64,000 nucleotides of DNA from Stachybotrys elegans (GCA_020746835.1 JAGPNK010000010.1:1612001-1676000), one strand, 5' to 3'; positions 11,958 through 23,886 are shown, counted from the stretch's first letter. Numbers and translations are program-made. The notes: generated by a model not told the origin, from the letters alone.

Positions 11958-14166
11958 TCAGCCAGCGAGGGAGTTGATAGTCCAGTCGGCGGAATCATCG
12001 GTCTCAATAGACTCTGGCAGATTCACGATGTTAGCAGGGGGGAAGAGCCTCGAGACTTCCCGTGCGCGATGCTGCGATGTTACAAGAAGCTTGAGGTTCT
12101 GCCCGTGATCTCCACGTCCCTCGGAAAGCTCAACGAGATTTTTCATGACAATCTGCGTGTTCTGGAGTAACAGCGATGTCTCGTACCAGGAGATTTCGTC
12201 AATTATGCAGAAAACAACACTTCTCGGAGGCGTTCGCTGCAGCAGCTTCCGGAACATCTTGCAGAGCGACTTGGGCTCGCGGTTCTGAATCTTGTCGCGC
12301 TTGTAATCGGGGATGTGTGTAATTCCTTTGGTTGATAGCTGTGTCGCCAGTTGTCCGATCAAACTGGCCATCATGCTGGTGGATGATGCATGACGGACGG
12401 CTGTAGGGTCTACGATCGGAGGGCTGTGGTGTTCGGTGCAGAAATACTGGAGAGAGAATATGGGCAAGTCCTCGGGGAGAGGTCTGCGAGCGAGCTCTAC
12501 TGCCACTATACTGAGAGGCGATACACCGTTCGCAGACACGGCATTGTTGTTCCCGTTGACGAGAAGACCGGTAGAGTGCTGCACCTCAACCAAGAACTGC
12601 TTGAACAGGGGGTGCGAGATCAAGGCTGCTGCTCGTGCCCTGTCACTGGTCCCTAATGAGGGGACCAGCTTCGATAGTACAAAGATATCCCGGGGCAACT
12701 CGTTGGCGTCGAAATGCACGTCTTGGAGAAGTTGATCCATTTTGACTTTGCGTGTTTCTTTTTGGGCTGGGAACGCTGGCGAGACGGATCGTTGGATGTC
12801 GACAACCGAATAGTCGACGTTCGCAAGGTCGTAAGGGGATGCCTTTATCTGCAACGGCTCTTGTGGATATGATGTACCTATTTATGTCGGATTTTCTCTT
12901 GTCAGCCAGTTCACATTGTACTACTCGCACAAACTCGTGGTAGGGGACTGTTCAAGGCGCGAGGTGCACTGTGTCATGACTACTTGACACCCCTTTGTGG
13001 AACGCCTGGTGCTATCAAGATTCTAGAATCTGTCGACATTGAAAATATTCACCTTGAGAAAAATAAGGGCTGGTCTTCAGAAGCTCGAAATTTTGGTGGA
13101 AGATTCGGAGCATTTTAACCATCTCTTCGGTGTGTTCGTTAATGTTCAGAACCATTTCTCCTTGTGCGTGGACTGCTTCTTCGTTAACGGCTTGCGCCCG
13201 TTTCTGGACTTCCTCGAGGGCTTCGCGCAGATCCTCCTTGTAAGAGTCCTGCTTCACGAGGCTTCCCAGAAATCGCTCTGTGACATGGTGAGTTTGGTGG
13301 TGCGACTTGTCCTGATGATTGACGCACTTGACTTTCTGTCAATAAAGAATTGCATGATGTGACAAAGCAGTTTCAAGATGGCTCGGAACAGCTCAAAGGT
13401 TCTTTGTTCGAGGAATTGGCCACGCATCTGCCGATATCTTTCGACATATCGTCTTGCACCCTCCATGATACAAGGTATATCCGAGAGGGCCTGAATCACT
13501 GTCTCTTCTGCCTTGCCGTAGTGACTTGCTGCCTAAAATTCATTAGCCGGAGTTGGTGATTTCGACGTGGGCAGGTATCCCTACTCCTATGAGCAGCTTG
13601 AAAGCTCCGGAAATGCTTGGAGGAGTTCGTTAATATCCATGCAAAGGCGTATCCGAGGTGGACAAACCTGGAGCCATAATCTCCTCCAGGCAAGAGTTCC
13701 AGCCAGCTCTGTAGCGCATCAGAATGTTGACCGACCTTGTCAATGAAGACCATGACTTTGCTCTGCTTGTCCGGGCTGCTTTTCCATTGGACGGCCGTCT
13801 TCTCAATCTCGGCCATTACTTGCTGCCAGTTACTATTCCGCAGTTTTGCCATTTCCTTGGCCATTTCGCTCTCGCTTGTTCGATGAAATTTCCTATGGGC
13901 CTGCTGCATGAGCTCAAAGAGGCGTTCTTTGTCTTGATCGGCTTCTTTCCACAACGCCTTGCTGACAATCGTGCCTGTCAGTAAGGCCATCACGACCTAG
14001 TAAAGACGTCAGGAAATTACCTCTCCTCTAGCTGCCGGAGCCCTTCGCTCGGCAATACAAAGGCGCCATTGCGTTCGCTGAGGACCGGACGCGGCTGTCT
14101 GGGCAGAACAAAGGAGTTCTCGATGAAGACTGCTGCCGCATTCTGGGGGTGCCGATCACGAGACAT
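11958..14166 (-). CDS. Fungal NLR-like protein with degenerate NTP-binding region
   Basis: Six exons reconstructed by phase: 14166-14021, 13961-13668, 13615-13585 (31 nt), 13532-13328, 13277-13053 and 12877-11958; 606 residues. The 175-bp last intron could use another acceptor close by. Exon joins rebuild the conserved N-terminal run DYGSSISGAFKLLIGAASHY, the mark of the helical domain that precedes many fungal NACHT/STAND proteins. A coiled-coil stretch follows at about residues 230-290. The second half has LLVNGN where such proteins carry a P-loop, with no GK[ST], and a Walker B-like hydrophobic run FCIIDE. There is no repeat domain. A signalling or allorecognition role is likely for the family; here ATP binding seems lost. 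The start was chosen at MSRDRH; an ATG 36 nt upstream is in frame. Its neighbour is a divergent AAA ATPase. Confidence 0.75.
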
Positions 14167-14605
14167 CAGGAAAAGCTCTCTTTGCATACATTCATCCTGC
14201 ATGGCTTCTCATGTCCAGACCAGCATCTTGGCTGAAACTTTTGAATCGGAAACTGTATCGCGTTCTTCATGGCCCGGCACCACCAATGTGGAAATAATGA
14301 GAGCAGAGCCTCAACATGAGGGGTAATGGATAGGGGCTGCATGCAGCCCATTTGCTGACAACTCCTCCTTATTGGTGTCTGTACGTCGGAACCCATAGAG
14401 GCCAGGCTCAGCTATCAAGGGTACGGAAGGATAAGGCTGAATAAGGCAGCCAGCACTCAGCTGCCGACGATTGCGGAGAAAGGACTCATGACGGTTAAAT
14501 GGACAATTTCCAACTTAACATCGATCCGTATTAGCTCCTATTGGTTCCATTCTTTGATCTTCGTTGGGCAACAAAAAAAAAACCCCTTCTCGGTTTGTTA
14601 TCGCC
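14167..14605. promoter_or_regulatory. Shared divergent promoter, NLR-like / AAA genes
   Basis: This 439-bp stretch separates the two start codons. A run of about 11 A followed by CCCC lies at 14572-14586, about 20-30 bp before the AAA start codon and so probably in its leader. No TATA box stands out. Confidence 0.45.
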
Positions 14606-17600
14606 ATGGCGCCCGAACTCCCGCAAAACGAGAGCATAGGCGTGCGCCCAGACACGACCGGAGCCTCGCCGAAAGTCCCTCAGCCAATCCAAGACGGAAA
14701 GCCTCTGGACGGTGCAGTCGATGGCTCCGCAGGTCTGAGGCAAACAGAAGAAGATGTATCAGTCTTGGAGAACAAAAACGTCCAGCCAGCTGAGAGCGAA
14801 CATGAAGAAGACTTCTCGGAAGGCGAATCTGATGCGGATGTTGCGATAATCGGCCTTCGCTCCAGTTCGACGAGTCGGGAGTTGCTCGCGAGGGAGAAGA
14901 GACATCGCCGCCTGGCGCTGCGATCCAAACAAGCCATCATACATCAACACCTTACCATTGTGCGAATCGAAGAACTCGAAGCTCAGGTGCTCGAGTTGAA
15001 AGCCCTGTTTGAAGAGAACAAGGACAGTCTCGACGACCTAACGAGTAGGAGAGACATGTTTCCAGTTCACCTTCATGAACTGCGCCGGTGCACCATGGAT
15101 GGATTTCGCCTCTCCCGAGAAGTGGTGCTGTTGCCCACGAAACAACAACCAGCCGTTGAAGTGCTGCTCGCCCCGTGGTCCATCCCGCCTACTTCGATGC
15201 AGGGATCCGAAGCTGAGAACTCGATGGTAAAATGCGTGTACCCTCCAGAGAGGCTGAGAATCAGGTCTCACCCTCTCTTGTACCACCTTGAAGTATTGAC
15301 GGGCGCACGTCTCCTCAACCTCTCCGCAAATAACCTAGAAGGCGAGAGAGTGCACAACGCCAGGCTCTTCCTCCCGCCCTTCAAGATGTTCGTCAGGCAC
15401 GAGGTGGCCATCAGGCAGTCTCTGAAAGACAAGTTGGACGGGCAGAAACCCGCAGCTTCGGAGGGCACATCGGAGGTTGTTCTGAAGGGGAGTCTGCCTC
15501 AACCAAATATTCGCTTTAATCAGGCCGACCTCTTGAAGGACCTCAAGCTTCTGGTCGACTTCATTGACGTGGATCTCCGTCCAACATTGGACCTACGGCG
15601 ACGGATCAAGGACGGAACTGTCACCGAAATCACCTACCCAGACTTGTGGCATCTGTTTGAGAGGGGCGATATTGTGGTTGGCCCGTCTCCTCAGCTCCAT
15701 GCGTTTCTGGTTTTTAACACCGCTGGTGGTCGAGACCGCTTCGGCGACAGATACATACCTGATCCGCAGCGCCAAGCCGCAGATGTGTCTTTAAGTGGTT
15801 TCGTCGTGGACTATGTCAGCATAGGATATAATGGGGTCTCATACGTGCCTAGGCTTAACAAGGTTCTCATCAAGAAATTCCACGGCCCGAAGCAGATCAC
15901 GTCCCTGCCTGTCTACCCGCTGAGGTGTCATCCGAAGGCTGCCGACCTGGAGAAGAGATTCAGCCGCAATGGCGACGAGTTCCTCAAAGTAACACGGGAG
16001 CCATTTTGCCACCGCGTTGTCAGGGGCAGGACACTGGACGAGCCGCCACATGAGCTCGACGAGCAGGTCATCATCGACATGGCGCTCGCCATGGACGCCA
16101 ACCCCGATTGGCGGCTTGAATCTGTTATTACACAGGACAAGCTCACCCAAGGAGACCCCAAGGAGACGGGCTCGGAGCTCTGGTGCGAGCACTCGACATA
16201 CTATGCCCCCAGCTGCTGCGGAAGTGACATCACGGTCAATGATCTGGAAACCGACACCAAGGACTCTGAGAAGTTCCTCAGACAGATGAATGGGATTATG
16301 GGACCGATGAGTTCCGAGGACATCTCCGACGACTTGAAGGTCATTATTCGGCCGTTCGTCCATGCCTTTGTTCTGCGATCTCGACGATGGGTGACAATTT
16401 CAGTTGAGGACCTGCAGGCTGTTTCCTTCCAGAACAGCTTCAGGGACCTCGTTCTTCCCGAGAAGAACAAAATAACAGTCCAGGCGCTTGTCCAAACCCA
16501 CCAGAGCGCCACGTCAGCATCAGGTTCTGTGCCGATCAAGAACTCGAGCATCGGGGCCTCTCTCGACATTGTCAGGGGCAAAGGAAGAGGGTTAATCATA
16601 CTTTTGCATGGGCCTCCTGGCGTCGGCAAAACCTCTACGGCAGAGTGTGTGGCTGACGATACAAAGAAGCCGCTGTTCCCCATAACGTGCGGAGACTTGG
16701 GCGAGACGGCCATTGAGGTCGAGGACAATCTCCAACACATTTTCCGCCTTGCCCACAAGTGGGGGTGCGTCCTCCTCCTCGATGAGGCCGACATATTCCT
16801 AGCCAAGCGCACCAAGACGGACCTACGCCACAATGCCGTCACCAGTGTCTTCCTCCGCAGCCTGGAGTACTATGCCGGCATCCTATTTCTCACTACGAAC
16901 CGTGTAGGGGCCATTGACCCTGCCTTCCGGTCTCGTATTCAGCTGTCGGTGTCGTATGAGCCTCTGAACCTAGAAGTGACGTGCAAACTGTACGAAAAGT
17001 TCATCAAGCGGGCCAAGGACGAGCAGGAGCGCACCAACACGTACAACTTCAAGATCAAGGAGAAGGAGATTCTCAAGTTTGGAAGGCGACACTTCAAGAC
17101 ACTCGCCAAGGAAGGCTACGATACTTGGAACGGAAGGTATTCACATGTTTCCGCAGCCTGTAACTGTTGACGTGCAAGACTGACAATGGCAGACAAATCC
17201 GCAACGCCTTTCAGACAGCCATAGCGTTGGCTGAGCACGCTAACATCACCAAGGGTGAGGATGACCCTAAGCCTGTGCTCGGCAAGGAACAGTTCGAAGT
17301 CGTTGCCGATGGGTTCCGGGAATTCGACAACTATCTGATTGTGACGCTGGGGCTTCCTGACTCAGAGATCGCCAACCGGGAGGGTGTCAGAGCTGACGGG
17401 TTCTCGAAGCCCGGCGCTAAAGCGTCGAGGCCTGCTGTCAACGTAGCACAGGCGACGACTGAGAGACATGCCGGTGCGCCGGCGAGCTGGGGTGCCGGCA
17501 ATGACACGGACAGTGATAGTGACAGCGAGACCGATAGTGATGATGAGTCGAGTGAGAGCGACAAAGAGAAGCGCACCAAGAAGGGGAAGAAGGCGGATTC

Positions 17601-17697
17601 AAGCTCCAAGAAGTCTTCAGGGAGCAAGAAAGATGAAGAAGACGACGAAGAAGAAGACTTTAAACAGTTCCTCAAGTGGAAGAAGATGCAGAAGTAG
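14606..17697 (+). CDS. Large fungal AAA+ ATPase
   Basis: Two exons, 14606-17136 and 17193-17697, with a 56-bp intron; 1011 residues. The first ATG in good context (MAPELPQNES) is at 14606. Residues 1-90 are acidic and disordered, and a short coiled coil lies near 120-150. A long fungal-specific region precedes one AAA core: Walker A HGPPGVGKTST at about 667, Walker B LLLDEAD at about 724, then LFLTTNRVGAIDPAFRSRI with the arginine of the second region of homology. The join at the intron gives WNGRQIRNAF, the sensor-2/lid motif of this fungal subfamily. The tail is a Ser/Asp/Glu then Lys-rich segment. Relatives are ATP-driven remodelling enzymes of unknown substrate, often found in the same genomes as HET and NLR genes. 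All nucleotide-handling residues look intact. Confidence 0.88.
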
Positions 17698-18254
17698 GGC
17701 GCCTGACTATAAGACGGGCGGGATGGTTTTCGTTTGGAGTTTTCTTTTATAGGACCACGAGTCTCTATAGCAAACAGAGTACTAGAGTAACCAAAATACT
17801 TGAGCCACAATATGTTAGGCAGTGGCAATATATATCCGCTGAAGAGTCTCAAAGCCATTGTTAGCTGATGATGTCGTCTCTGGTGAGTCAACAGGACGGC
17901 ATCTTGGCCTACAACGCACCCTTACTTTTGGCACGCATTATGACGCCCTTGTGACTGTCCCTCTGGATACTGGCTGCATTTCTTTATAGACAAAATAAGA
18001 AATGAGTATTAAATGCACATTTCATCGCATCGTCAGGTACAGTTCCATGAATCGAGCGTAATCCCAATGCGGTCAAGTCTCCACACTAACCCGACGCCCC
18101 AAATCCGGCAATCTGGATTCGATCCATCAATCTCCTATTCTTGCACCTTCGCAAGATCTCCTCGTCCCCTCAACGCTTTCCCGAACCTCGCATCGAACCG
18201 CATCGCACCAAACCGACACCCTTCCCCCCCTCCTGCGCTCTACAAGTAAAAACC
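17698..18254. other. Intergenic region
   Basis: Holds the 3' flank of the AAA gene and the promoter/5' leader of the next gene. A pyrimidine- and C-rich stretch at 18,160-18,250 immediately precedes the next ATG. No gene was seen. Confidence 0.5.
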
Positions 18255-19652
18255 ATGTTCCTCCGCGGCGGGCGCCGCTTCGTCGCGCTCGGCGTGCTCC
18301 TCGCCTTGGTGCTCCTCGTGGGCTTCGCCAACGACGCCTCGCGCAACACGGCAAAGGGCTACATCGACCAGTACCTCGAGAACCCGCCCTGGAGGACGGA
18401 CGCGCGCCGCAAGGGCAACCCGCAGCCCAAGTACCTCGAGGAGCCCGAGTGGGTGCCGCCGCCGATCCAGGACCCGTTCCCCTCGCTCACGGCCGGGCAC
18501 GACCCCCCGCCGATTCCCGCCTGGAACGTCCCCGAGCCCGACCTCTACAAGAAGTACGGCCTCGACTACGCGCCGCCCCTCTTCATCGGCTTCACGCGCA
18601 CGTGGCCCATCCTCCTGCAGGCCGTCGTGTCGTACATCACGGCCGGGTGGCCCGCCGAGCACATCTACGTCGTCGAGAACACGGGCGTGCAGTGGGCCAA
18701 CGCCCAGGGCAAGCTGACGCTCCAGAACCCCTTCTACCTCGGCCACGCCCAGCTCAAGAAGCTGGGCGTCAACATCATCCAGGCGCCCGTCCTCATGAAC
18801 TTTGCCCAGCTGCAGAACTACTACACCCACCTCGCCCACGAGCGCAAGTGGCCCTACTACTTCTGGTCCCACATGGACGTCCTCGCCATATCCTACGAGG
18901 ACGGCATGGAGGGCGTCACCCCACGCGCCGGCGAGCCGGGCTACAAGTCGCTCTACGAGTTGTGCCTGTCGACTCTCAACGCCACGGCCAGCTCCGACGA
19001 GCGCTGGGCCGACAAGTTCTTCGCCTACGACCACCTGACGCTCGTCAACCGCCGCGCCTACGACGAGGTCGGCGGCTGGGACACCTTCATCCCCTACTAC
19101 ATGACCGACTGCGACATGCACTCGCGCCTGCTCATGGAAGGCTGGACCCAGACCGACGCCCGCGCCGGCATCGTCACCGACGTCAACACGGCCCTCCAGG
19201 ACCTCGGCGCCCTGTACCGCGACAAGTCGATCGAGCCGGCCTTTAGCGACCCGAACCCCCCTCCCCCGACGCCCGAAGAGCTCAAGGCCCAGAAGGAGAG
19301 GGAAGCCGCCGCGGCCAAGAAGAACCAAGAGCGAGGCGCTGAGGAGCAGCATCACAAGCGCGACGTCAACGAGGAGGAGCTCGCCTACTGGCGCAAGTTG
19401 CGCGACGTGTCGGACCACATGTTCCACTACAAGCACGGCGAGCGCGGCCGCAACACGTGGCAGCTCGGCCAGCACGGCGGCGCCGACGAGCCCTTTTACT
19501 ACTCGTCGCGCGGCATCGCCGAGGCCATCGACGTGCTCACCGAGGCCGGGCGCGAGGTCTACCGCCGCAAATGGGGCCACCGCGACTGCGACCTCATCAC
19601 GGGCGCGGGGTTGAAGCTCAAGGACCAGTGGAGGGTCAAGCCCGACTGGTAG
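18255..19652 (+). CDS. Type II membrane protein, glycosyltransferase-like
   Basis: An intronless frame of 465 residues. The start at 18255 is preferred because the in-frame upstream extension has no ATG. Residues 10-28 are a hydrophobic signal anchor after a short Arg-rich N-terminus, so the bulk should lie in the Golgi/ER lumen. A proline-rich stem is followed by a globular part with PPLFIGFTRTWPILLQAVVS and IYVVENTG, which resemble the first strands of a GT-A fold, then WSHMDVL and YMTDCDMHSRLL, either of which could supply the metal-binding acidic motif. Residues 335-375 are a charged Ala/Glu/Lys helix. No donor or acceptor can be named, and the glycosyltransferase call is inference. Third codon positions are almost all C or G, far beyond its neighbours. 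Confidence 0.75.
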   Translation: MFLRGGRRFVALGVLLALVLLVGFANDASRNTAKGYIDQYLENPPWRTDARRKGNPQPKYLEEPEWVPPPIQDPFPSLTAGHDPPPIPAWNVPEPDLYKKYGLDYAPPLFIGFTRTWPILLQAVVSYITAGWPAEHIYVVENTGVQWANAQGKLTLQNPFYLGHAQLKKLGVNIIQAPVLMNFAQLQNYYTHLAHERKWPYYFWSHMDVLAISYEDGMEGVTPRAGEPGYKSLYELCLSTLNATASSDERWADKFFAYDHLTLVNRRAYDEVGGWDTFIPYYMTDCDMHSRLLMEGWTQTDARAGIVTDVNTALQDLGALYRDKSIEPAFSDPNPPPPTPEELKAQKEREAAAAKKNQERGAEEQHHKRDVNEEELAYWRKLRDVSDHMFHYKHGERGRNTWQLGQHGGADEPFYYSSRGIAEAIDVLTEAGREVYRRKWGHRDCDLITGAGLKLKDQWRVKPDW

Positions 19653-20980
19653 TCTTATCATATTACTTGTCTTTTTTTTCCCCTTATTTTTTCCTTATTT
19701 TTTCCTCTTTCTTTTGTATACATAGCCGGGCTACGCATGGGTGTTTTGGATATACTTTTGGGGGGATACATAACGTGGGCGTGTCTGTATATGATGAAAC
19801 GGGAGGCAGAGAAACGTGCCTTTTTGGACTATTGGTTGATGTTGATGTATAATGACTGACAACCGGATGATGGGGGATTCCTTTCATATCTGCCTAGTGG
19901 CTTGCAAAAAGAAGAACATGACAATACCATACATACCTATTACAAGTCGATGATGATTCCAGATGACCACACCACGCCACCACGATGCATGACCCCAATA
20001 CCACCTTGGAGATCTGCACTTCCGTCTCCCACGCAACCAACCCCAATCTACCGCAGAGGAGGGTGTGCACCATCACCATGATGCCAAAACCCCCTCATCC
20101 AAGATCAAAAATGCAAAATGCCATGATTCTCCCCCAGGAACAAAACAGAACGGGTATTGCGGGGGAAGCGGCGGGAGGACGGAAATCCCATTCCTTTCGC
20201 CCATGTTTAAAAACAGGTTTCCGCACTGGCAGGTGATGATATCATCTGAACCTCCCCGCCCCCAGTTTTTACTTCCCCTTTACTTTTATTTCATTTTTAT
20301 TTTATTTTTATTTTTTATTTTTTTTTGGTTGACCAAATGCACTACCAACCCCAACCCGTTTCCTTCCTATATCCGGGGTTAATATGCATAATAGAGAGAA
20401 ACAAGTGCCGCCGCCACAGATCCTTCCGTCACGTCAGCCCTTTTTTGGTATTTTTTTATCGGTGGGGTTCGGGTGCGATGGGTGGTGATGGATCGAGAAG
20501 CTGTTCCGGGCCTTGGCGATGACGATGCGGATAGGCTGAGCCGAGGGCGTATGCTTATGCCTGCCGACCTATGCCTTGGGTAGGTAGTAGGTAGCAGGTG
20601 GGTTTGCTTTCAGCCTGGCACCAAAGTAACCTGTATGTAAGCTAGGGCAGGCAGCCAGGTAAACAGTCAGTTGGAAATGCATCGCGTTGTGGCTGCCTGC
20701 TCTCCCCGCAATTGCTGAGAGCGCGTGTGTCACGCCGGATGAGTGGGAGGGGACGCGCCACCGCCTCGTGATCGACAGTCCTATAGGACTATGATAGCAT
20801 GGTCACGCCAAAGCATAGTAACATAGTGTTACGTGCACTTGATTTACGGGTTGGGACGCGTGTAGTATGTGTATGTTATGGTATTCCTGCCATTCAGTGT
20901 GAGCTGTCTGCCTGCCGGTAAAGCTCCCATGCAATAGACCACAGCCTCCACGCCCTTCCCTGTCCATCCTCCAATAGGTA

Positions 20981-20997
20981 GTGTGTGTGTGTGTGTT
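20981..20997. repeat. (GT)n microsatellite
   Basis: Eight GT units in a row in non-coding sequence. Confidence 0.8.
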
Positions 20998-21371
20998 GAC
21001 CGCAGCCAAAAGCCGTCCAGGTAGGGCCGTACCCAGGAGCGGCCCTGAAAATGCAAAAACGCCTTGATGCAGATTGTGTGCGTGCATGTTCGAGACGAGC
21101 GAGACGCCATGAGAGAAAACGAGGCCGAAAACAAGTAGCGAGAGTCTCCTATTCTATGAAGCGCTGAAATCAAGACAAGAAGGAAACAAAATGCAAGTCG
21201 ACCGAGAGCGAGTGAGGTGATTCAAGTAGAGAGGTGCGTGCATGTGGTCGTGTCGTAAAGGGAAAAGGGCGTCGAAAGGTTGTTCTACATATTCCCGTCT
21301 ATCCGTGAACCGATGATGTGCCCGAGATGCTGATGCAAATTCATGGATGCGTGGCTGGAGCCGGGTATCGA

Positions 21372-21388
21372 AGAGAGAGAGAGAGAGG
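21372..21388. repeat. (GA)n microsatellite
   Basis: About eight AG/GA units in non-coding sequence. Confidence 0.8.
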
Positions 21389-21581
21389 ATGGAAGGTGGC
21401 GGAGAGGGGGTATCAAGGTGGTGCCATGCTCTCGGCATGGGCTGGGTTCTGTGGTTGCGTCTATGATGGTGTGCAGGGTGTGCACACAAGTTGATGAGGG
21501 TTGGCGTGGTCGGCGTGGTCCTTCCAGAGGAGCTTGTGGGCGGCTGAGGCTTAGCTGAGCGTGGTTGGTGTTTGAACAAGT

Positions 21582-21866
21582 TTACTTCTTGTGATGGCTC
21601 TTTGCCGAGATGTCACGATGCCTTCGAACACGCTCACGGCCACGGCGCTCCTGGTCGTAGGCGCCGCAGCTTTGCCTCGTGCGCTCCTCCTCGTACCAGG
21701 CACTGAGCGACTTGCCGCCAAATGTGAGGTCCTCATCGTCGATGACGGTGGGCTGAACCCAGGCGTACGAGTTGAGGTCCAGCTCGCGTGCAGAAGGGTC
21801 GAGGGCCTGCAGGTTGGGGACGAGATAGTAACATGAGGTGGAATCTGCTGAGGATTTGGGCGCCAT
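21582..21866 (-). CDS. Small conserved fungal protein, 94 residues
   Basis: An intronless frame starting at ATG 21866 (MAPKSSADST). The central part, YYLVPNLQALDPSARELDLN, and the following WVQPTVIDDEDLTFGGK read as a compact conserved protein. I recall similar short uncharacterised proteins in other ascomycetes, ending as here in a Glu/Arg-rich, basic tail. No signal peptide, membrane segment or known domain is present and I do not know the function. The frame stays open upstream to 22487, adding 207 codons of Pro/Ser/His-rich sequence. I read that as untranslated leader, because it is simple sequence including His runs, while the quality of the protein changes sharply at Met 21866. Confidence 0.6.
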   Translation of the reverse strand: MAPKSSADSTSCYYLVPNLQALDPSARELDLNSYAWVQPTVIDDEDLTFGGKSLSAWYEEERTRQSCGAYDQERRGRERVRRHRDISAKSHHKK

Positions 21867-22028
21867 ATTTGCTGATTCTGTGTCGTCTTGGTGTTTGGGT
21901 GGAGCTGCGGCAGATGAAGAGTCGGATGCCTGGTGTTCGTGCTCGTCGGACTTGGTGTTTGTCGGCGTCGTGGCTATGTTGGGCTGCCGGTGAGCAGAAG
22001 GAGGCGATATCGGAGGATGGAGGCCAGG

Positions 22029-22102
22029 GTGGTGATGGTGATGGTGATGGTGAGGATGATGGTGATGGTGATGGTGAGGATGATGGTGATGGTGATGGTG
22101 AG
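22029..22102. repeat. GGTGAT-type minisatellite, 24-bp unit
   Basis: Units of GGTGAT interrupted by GAGGAT recur with a 24-bp period about three times. Read on the minus strand in frame with the downstream gene, it encodes runs of 7-8 histidines separated by proline. Confidence 0.85.
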
Positions 22103-23866
22103 TCGGTTTGCAGGTGGAGTAGTAAGGCTGGTGTTGGTTTGGTTGAAGTGGTGATTGGGGCCAAGAGAAGTGAAAGTGTGAAAGTCGAGGACGAAGGCGA
22201 GAAGGGTTGGTGATATAGGAAATGGAAAGGGAAGAAGAGGAAAAGCAGAAGCCACTTTGGGATGGGGGAGAGGCAAGGGCAAAAGCCGCAAGGGGAAGAA
22301 GAAGGGGCAGGAGGGCCAAGGGCTTAGCGTGGAGGAGGGGGCGTGTGCGCGACGGGGTGGATGGGGGTTGATGGGGGTGAGACAGGGGAGGGGCGTTTGG
22401 TTCGAGGCGGCGCCGCAGGAAGGAGGGGGCGTCGAGGTTGGAATCCAGCCTGGGCCGAAGCCGAACAACGAGGGCCACAGCGGCCACAGCGCCTAAACTA
22501 CAGGACTACAGGCCTTACAGGCGGCGCTGGAAGCGGAAGGTCGGTCGGTCGGGTCGAGTGCAGCATGTGCCTCGCGTCAGCGCGTGAAGAGAGCTTCAGG
22601 TTGGAGGCGAGACGAAAATAAACCAAAATAAAAATAATAGTAATAGAATAAAGGCATTACTTAGTACATAGCTGAGGGCGAGAGGAGACAAAGTGATGCG
22701 TGGGTTGAAGTGATGTGTCCGTTTCTTTCAGCAGGCCCGTATCCCGTCAGTGCTGAGCTGGCCCTCGTTAGTTTGGGGCCTCGGTCAGGCCCAGACGCGG
22801 CCAGCCCTTCCCTACTCCTCAGGCGCGTATCACATCAAACCACGACACTCGACACTGTGGAAATGGGAATGAGATCGAGAATAATCCATAATGCCCAAAA
22901 ATATCACCGTGTCCTCCCCAGGTAGGCCAAGTAGATGAGGTGACTGTGGCCCAGGCCGCGCATCCAAACGCCTCTACCATGCCAACCATGCCATCTTTGT
23001 CCGCGCATCACGCCCTTGCAGTCCTACATATCTAAGGTAGGTAGGTATGCGTTCCTCAGCCTCAGTTGTCGTATGTTTGCCTCTCTTTTTTTCTCGTGTC
23101 TTTTTTTACGGACAAGCTTGATAGGACGGGCGAAACGAAACAGCCAGCACATGGCGGCATGCTCCAGAGCCAGCCGGCGGGAAAAGCATAATTCATGCGA
23201 GACATGATTGTTCCAGGCCAGGTCAGGTCAGGTCAGCTCGGTGAGCCCTGCATCGACGCACACCCCCTCACTTCCCCAACGCTTGGCTCTGGCTCTAGCT
23301 CTCCGTCTCTCCGTTCGGTCTTTGTCGCCTCCTCGCCTCGCAAGCTCTGGGCTAGCGATCCGTTGAATACGGACGTGGCATTGCATTTGCATGGTATGAC
23401 GAAAAACCACAATCACCAGCATGGCAGACGAGGATGAGAGCAGCGGCACCGCCTCCTTCGTACCGCACATCATGAGCTGCGTATGACGGGTCGATATGGG
23501 TGAGTCTGACCGAGGTCCAGGTACTTTTTTATCCCCCACGCTTGGCAACGGATTTATATCTATGTGTGTACAGCTGAGCCCCGATGGGCCTGGGCCAATC
23601 AATACATTGATTATTTACTTTCAGCTTGGGCAATAGACTCGATCGAGTATTGGCTGACGGCGTCCTATTCATCCAAGTCCACATGTCACCACATTCTGAT
23701 GGGTAGGTATGTATTGTCGCCATTACAGTGAGGGGAAGCTCGGTCGCCAAGCCGAGCCGCCTCCGCCTCCATCCAACTATACAGAATAATAAACGCCCAT
23801 CCGCCCGACCCGCCCATAGATATTGTACGTACATAGGTAATAGACAGTAACGCGTAATGCATAGAA

Positions 23867-23886
23867 GAATGAATGAATGAATGAAT
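23867..23886. repeat. (GAAT)n microsatellite
   Basis: About five GAAT units in non-coding sequence. Confidence 0.8.

Larger units (their letters stand above)
19653..21581. other. Intergenic, low-complexity
   Basis: About 1.9 kb without a recognisable gene. It contains a T-rich stretch at 20,281-20,330, TAGGTAG-type repeats around 20,580, a (GT)n tract at 20,981-20,997 and a (GA)n tract at 21,372-21,388. Frames here are short and read simple sequence. Confidence 0.5.

Noticed and set aside
18240..19661. Antisense frame of 473 codons over the glycosyltransferase-like gene
   Set aside because: It reads Val/Leu/Gly/Arg-rich sequence caused by extreme GC3 on the other strand; no domain or start context.
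21974..22468. His/Pro/Thr-rich frames around the minisatellite
   Set aside because: Simple-sequence translation in several frames at once; treated as leader.
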